Of a stretch of 64,000 nt of DNA, positions 62,546 to 64,000 are shown piece after piece. The notes below the pieces were generated by a model. The model did no database searches and was not told where the DNA came from. It was given only the letters and a program-made list of their open reading frames with translations. Each line of letters starts with the position of its first letter. Within the stretch, counting starts at the first letter, position 1. Source of the stretch: Aculops lycopersici (taxonomy: Eukaryota > Arthropoda > Arachnida > Trombidiformes > Eriophyidae); contig WNKI01000002.1 in the NCBI GenBank assembly GCA_015350385.1, forward strand, positions 7,544,185 through 7,608,184. Reading direction: 5' to 3'. The translations under genes and the position numbers were made by a program.

Positions 62546-63334
62546 CTAAAACACAAAGTGTTGATTATAATTGTCCTGGTATAATAAGTAATTTCTAAGA
62601 GCAACAGGTAAATTCACTTCCTTTTGTATCACATTAATCCTATAGCCAGCGTGTTGGCGTATAGTCGTCCTGCAGAGATCCTTTAACGGAATCGGCTCTG
62701 GGTCTAGCCCATTTAGATATCGCAGTGTTATTTCACAATGGCCCCAAACGGCGCTTACAATCGGGTAGAGCTTCTTGCCCTTGAGTCCGCGAAAGGCGAC
62801 ACCCAAGTATTGTCCGTCGACAACAAAGCTCATTGTACCCTCGTCCATGTCTAAAACTAGTAGAAATTTATCTGGAACCAAAAAGGTTTCGTCGGGTCCT
62901 AGTTGACTCGGATATGAGACACTTGATTCATTTTTATAGTCATGATAAAGCTTGTTTCTACCTAAATCCCAGCCCCAAGATTCCTTGTCGGCGCCAATAA
63001 GCGATTGGTAACCATTACAATGTAGAGCCGCCTGACTAGTGGCCATTCCAATGACTGCATGAGTACCTCGTTGCTGTGCGGCCCAAGTGACCTCCCAAAC
63101 GTGGAGGCCGCGCGTGTAACATTGTCTACCTCGTATACAATCCGTTGATTGAGCAACTGGGTGCCTGTGAAGGGTTAGTTTATCACTTTCTTTGACGAAA
63201 ACATTTAGAGATCTATCTTCTGGATTCCAGGCGTTTTTGATGGCAACATCTAGCGGACAGGGCGGCATGTTGAGTAGCGTCTCTAGTCTTGCCGGCGCAA
63301 CTTCGTTGGCCGGCTGTCTGGTGGCCTCTTCCAT
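62546..63334 (-). CDS. gus: SPRY and SOCS-box protein of the SPSB1/4 (gustavus) type
   Basis: A 262-residue protein, close to the 263-273 typical for SPSB1/SPSB4. The SPRY domain spans about residues 50-225, with the marker blocks Arg-Gly-Leu-His-Val-Trp-Glu-Val and Ser-Trp-Gly-Trp-Asp-Leu, then Val-Asp-Gly-Gln-Tyr-Leu-Gly-Val-Ala-Phe-Arg-Gly-Leu. The C-terminal SOCS box has a Leu-Lys-Asp-Leu-Cys Elongin-BC site and a Leu-Pro-x-x-Leu-Arg-Asn-Tyr-Leu Cullin-5 box. SPSB proteins are substrate receptors of Cul5 ubiquitin ligases; fly gustavus binds Vasa. Start at 63334 matches the family N-terminus. Intronless. Confidence 0.93.
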   Translation of the reverse strand: MEEATRQPANEVAPARLETLLNMPPCPLDVAIKNAWNPEDRSLNVFVKESDKLTLHRHPVAQSTDCIRGRQCYTRGLHVWEVTWAAQQRGTHAVIGMATSQAALHCNGYQSLIGADKESWGWDLGRNKLYHDYKNESSVSYPSQLGPDETFLVPDKFLLVLDMDEGTMSFVVDGQYLGVAFRGLKGKKLYPIVSAVWGHCEITLRYLNGLDPEPIPLKDLCRTTIRQHAGYRINVIQKEVNLPVALRNYLLYQDNYNQHFVF

Positions 63335-63855
63335 TTTGATTTCAATTGTAAATTCTATGTCTATTTCTGGGTCACTTGTTGCTTGGCCACTTTCTTCTCT
63401 TGTTTCCTACTTGTTGCTGCTGATAATTGATGTTATGTTTATTGAATTATAGTTGAAATCTTGTCACTTGCTGGGATTTGGGGCTACAGTTAGTCAGTTT
63501 GTTGGTTGTTAAAAGTATAAGTAAAATTAATGTTGTCTCGTCAACTAGTCTCTTGATTCTGATGTGATCGGAAAAACTTTTTCTTCATTCAGCTCTTCTT
63601 CTTCTTCATCTATCTATCTATTTATCTATCTATCTCCTATCTTCTACGTAGTCAAAGTGGAAGTAGCTGCAGACTGCTTCAAAAATTCGCTCGTGTTCCT
63701 CCTCCTTACAGTCTCTCACAATCTGGTGCAGCAGCAACCTAACAAAAAACACTCACTGCTTTATAATCTCTGCTTGGCTCCTCTCTCAACACTGAACTCC
63801 GAACGCACTCTAACACAAACTCACCGTCGCTCTCACAACTAAGAGCCAACCAGCG

Positions 63856-63858
<3 letters not shown>
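63335..63858. other. Upstream region of the SPSB gene
   Basis: No coding sequence is seen. It contains a TCTA/TCTT microsatellite at about 63594-63635. The SPSB promoter should be here; no TATA box is clear on the minus strand. Confidence 0.4.

Positions 63859-63904
<46 letters not shown>
63859..63904. repeat. (GA)23 microsatellite
   Basis: Uninterrupted 46-nt GA run near the right window edge, followed after a 13-nt gap by a CpG-dense segment. Confidence 0.95.
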
Positions 63905-63907
<3 letters not shown>

Positions 63908-63917
63908 AACGTAGTCG

Positions 63918-64000
63918 GCGGCCGGCGTCGTGTAGTCGCGACGCGCGACGCGTCGTCGTACGTCGCCGCCGCGTCGCGGTCGTCGTCGTCGTCGGCCGGA
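63918..64000. other. CpG-dense segment at the right edge
   Basis: The last ~80 bp are almost entirely C, G and T with very frequent CG and GTCG units, unlike the AT-rich sequence before. It may be the start of a CpG-rich promoter beyond the window or a contig-end artefact. Confidence 0.45.

Overview
The window is animal nuclear DNA, almost certainly arthropod. It holds single-copy metazoan genes (COX16, TIMM13, RBM34, TTI1, YAE1, TBC1D20, LRPAP1, lingerer/UBAP2L, phosphoglycerate kinase, sphingolipid desaturase, MFSD6, SPSB/gustavus, a NHERF-type PDZ protein), a eukaryotic tRNA-His, GT-AG introns, poly-A signals and many Q/N/S/D homopolymer tracts. Most genes have no intron or one. That compactness, with a lingerer and a gustavus type gene, suggests an acariform mite or a similar compact arthropod genome, but the species is inferred, not shown. 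No virus, transposon or bacterial gene was recognised.

Layout. 1-14.5 kb is a compact block: the 3' end of a membrane protein gene (possibly ARV1), a four-MAM-domain protein (-), TTI1 (-) head-to-head with COX16 (+), a secreted Cys-rich protein (+), RBM34 (-) head-to-head with TIMM13 (+), and TMEM186 (-). 14.5-33 kb is different: large non-coding stretches, microsatellites, an isolated tRNA-His, and the two coding exons of a NHERF gene about 8.7 kb apart. A complete intronless ER protein with seven thioredoxin-like repeats lies on the same strand inside that intron. A short extended E-box-like word, CAC(C/T)TGTT, recurs on both strands through this region far more often than expected. 32.9-50 kb is compact again: a small acidic protein, YAE1, TBC1D20, a GOSR1-like SNARE, a Q/P/Y-rich secreted protein, a TRM9/ALKBH8-type tRNA methyltransferase, LRPAP1, lingerer and phosphoglycerate kinase. 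50-64 kb has a large unrecognised secreted protein, the sphingolipid Delta4-desaturase (two exons), MFSD6 (two exons) and SPSB/gustavus, ending in a GA tract and a CpG-dense segment.

How the genes relate. This is not an operon-like system. Several genes serve the secretory pathway (TBC1D20 for Rab1/Rab18, GOSR1-like SNARE, LRPAP1 chaperone, the thioredoxin-repeat ER protein, the ER desaturase), and several serve mitochondria (COX16, TIMM13, TMEM186). I treat this as ordinary gene neighbourhood. I reconstructed four spliced coding sequences by eye from donor/acceptor sites and frame continuity: NHERF, the QPY-rich protein, the desaturase and MFSD6. The points most worth a second look are the nested thioredoxin-repeat gene, the repeated CACYTGTT word, a large insertion in the desaturase, and an apparently Habc-less SNARE.
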